Source of the DNA: a bacterium UBP3_UBA6266
Lineage (GTDB): Bacteria > Auribacterota > UBA6266
DNA length: 32,755 nucleotides
Assembly: GCA_002440765.1 (NCBI GenBank)
Contig: DJVC01000109.1
Coordinates: 1 to 32,755 of the forward strand
Reading direction: 5' to 3'
Shown: positions 31,483 through 32,755 of the stretch, piece by piece
How the letters are laid out: each line of letters opens with the position of its first letter
Numbering within the stretch: the first letter of the stretch is position 1
Position numbers and translations under genes: made by a program
The notes under the pieces: model-generated
What the model was told of the DNA's origin: nothing
What the model saw: only the letters and a program-made list of their open reading frames with translations
Database searches by the model: none

Positions 31483-32755
31483 AAAACAGTTTAAAAAAGT
31501 TCATATGGTCGGGATAGGCGGCGCGGGCATGAGTCCGCTTGCGGAAATCCTGTTAGCTGAGGGGATTGAAGTTACCGGTTCGGATAAAAATGACGGCACC
31601 ATTATCAGACAGCTTAGAGAAAAGGGAGCAAAAATTTTCATAGGACATTCCGCGGATAACATAACCGATAACGATCTGGTGGTATATTCCAGCGCAATAT
31701 CCAGGACAAATGCAGAGATGCAGTCGGCGTTAAAGAAAAATATTCTTATTATGCACCGGTCCGATCTGCTGAATTTATTATCGGAGAATAAAAAGAGTGT
31801 TTTTATTTCGGGATGCCATGGAAAAACGACAACCACAGCGCTTTTATCTCTTATTATGGAAGAGAACGCCGGGCATCCGACCTGTGCGATAGGAGGCGAA
31901 TTAATAGATTATTCTTTCCGAAGCGGAAGGTATGGTCAGGGCGATGTTTTTATAGCGGAAGCCGATGAAAGTGACGGAACCTTTATAAAGTATAACCCAT
32001 ACATAAGCATTATTACGAATATTGAATATGATCATATGTCATTTTACAGAGATAAAAAAAACCTTCACAATTATTATCGTATGTTTGCGGAAAAGACGCT
32101 GCAGTTTTCTGTTTTTAACGGGAACGACAGGATATCATTGGATGTTTTGGGGGGTATCTGCGGAAAAACATTCGGGTATAAAGGGTGTGATATGGCCATT
32201 TCGGATTTGGAATTCGGGGATTTAAAGAGCAGATTCAAGCTTTGCGGAAACGGCGGAAAAAAAGTCGGTTTTGAAATATGGTCCCCCGGAAAATTTATGG
32301 CTGAGAACACTGCCGCGGCTTGTCTGGCAGCGGAGTATCTGGATATCAATCTGGAAAATTGCAGCAATGCTTTGCGCGCATTCAGGGGACTGAAACGAAG
32401 ATTCGAGCTTATCGGCAAATATAACGGAATAACACTTATTGAGGATTACAGCCATCATCCCACTGAAATAGCTGTTACTCTGGAAGCATTAAAGGCATCC
32501 CTGAAAAATCAAGATTCAAGACTTCTGGCGGTTTTTCAGCCTCATAGATACACGAGGACACTGGATTTATGGAAAGAGTTTGCCCTGTCGTTTGGGAAAA
32601 GCGATTATACGGTTTTTACAGATGTCTATTCTGCTTTTGAAGAGCCTATTGAGGGAGTGGACGGATTATTAATATTTAAAGAGGCCAGGAAAATAGGGCT
32701 TAAATGCGATTATGTAAAGGATATCGGAGACATCCCGGCTTTTTTAAAACCCGGG
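31472..32755 (+). CDS. murC: UDP-MurNAc:L-Ala ligase MurC (3' end cut by window)
   Basis: The first 428 codons are open to the window edge. The N-terminal Rossmann motif is MVGIGGAGMSPLAEIL, and later motifs are IAEADESDGTF, ITNIEYDHMSFY, the conserved YSHHPTEIAVTLEAL and FQPHRYTRT. MurC starts the stem peptide by adding L-alanine. The ATP loop reads S113-G-C-H-G-K118, with Cys where most MurC proteins have Thr (GTHGKT). The reading frame is intact. It overlaps murG by 11 nt and is normally followed by murB, ddl or ftsQ. Confidence 0.95.
   Translation, partial: MPDKKQFKKVHMVGIGGAGMSPLAEILLAEGIEVTGSDKNDGTIIRQLREKGAKIFIGHSADNITDNDLVVYSSAISRTNAEMQSALKKNILIMHRSDLLNLLSENKKSVFISGCHGKTTTTALLSLIMEENAGHPTCAIGGELIDYSFRSGRYGQGDVFIAEADESDGTFIKYNPYISIITNIEYDHMSFYRDKKNLHNYYRMFAEKTLQFSVFNGNDRISLDVLGGICGKTFGYKGCDMAISDLEFGDLKSRFKLCGNGGKKVGFEIWSPGKFMAENTAAACLAAEYLDINLENCSNALRAFRGLKRRFELIGKYNGITLIEDYSHHPTEIAVTLEALKASLKNQDSRLLAVFQPHRYTRTLDLWKEFALSFGKSDYTVFTDVYSAFEEPIEGVDGLLIFKEARKIGLKCDYVKDIGDIPAFLKPG

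Overview
The window is a 32.8 kb, gene-dense bacterial chromosome segment of moderate G+C (about 42-45 % by eye). It is almost entirely core housekeeping genes on the + strand, preceded by a small accessory block. Two prepilin-like proteins with the H-X9-DG C-terminal signature, a GntR/LacI-type regulator, a MEMO1-AMMECR1 fusion, a coiled-coil/Zn-ribbon gene beside rnpB and a mraZ-led dcw cluster suggest a PVC-related or candidate-phylum Gram-negative bacterium (Omnitrophota- or Lentisphaerota-like). That placement is inference; no rRNA is present to test it.

Region 1 (1-2.9 kb) is the most unusual part. Two pseudopilin genes are divergently transcribed. The minus-strand gene has a GEMM-I (cyclic-di-GMP class I) riboswitch in its leader, followed by a terminator-like hairpin. 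An 11-nt stretch of aptamer P3 is perfectly complementary to the 5' side of that hairpin, which gives a readable switching mechanism. The plus-strand pseudopilin and the nearby GntR/LacI regulator share a 19-bp operator-like motif at exactly the same distance from their -35/-10 elements, so they look like one regulon. The two pseudopilins are therefore wired to two different signals.

Region 2 (2.9-7.2 kb) holds a HAMP-like membrane protein, a MEMO1-AMMECR1 fusion with a possible signal peptide, an overlooked 33-codon membrane peptide coupled to it, a stand-alone receiver protein and a ComEC-type channel protein lacking the nuclease-like domain.

Region 3 (7.2-10.14 kb) is a four-gene partner-switching module (STAS, GAF-PP2C phosphatase, STAS, HATPase kinase) with its own promoter and a strong terminator. 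Region 4 (10.18-14.4 kb) carries grpE-dnaJ-rsmE (no dnaK), then cvpA and a NIF3-family gene. Region 5 (14.4-19.4 kb) is dnaG-rpoD, a CAU-anticodon tRNA, a COG1579-type coiled-coil/Zn-ribbon gene and the RNase P RNA gene.

Region 6 (19.5-32.755 kb) is the division and cell-wall (dcw) cluster: mraZ-rsmH-ftsL-ftsI-murE-murF-mraY-murD-(LysM lipoprotein)-ftsW-murG-murC, with murC cut by the window end. Three MraZ boxes lie just upstream of mraZ. The genes make cytoplasmic UDP-MurNAc-pentapeptide (MurC-F), lipid I/II (MraY, MurG) and septal peptidoglycan (FtsW, FtsI). The LysM lipoprotein gene is inserted with stop/start overlaps on both sides. No gene-free stretch longer than 300 bases remains once rnpB and the riboswitch leader are counted. 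I saw no CRISPR array, insertion sequence or rRNA.
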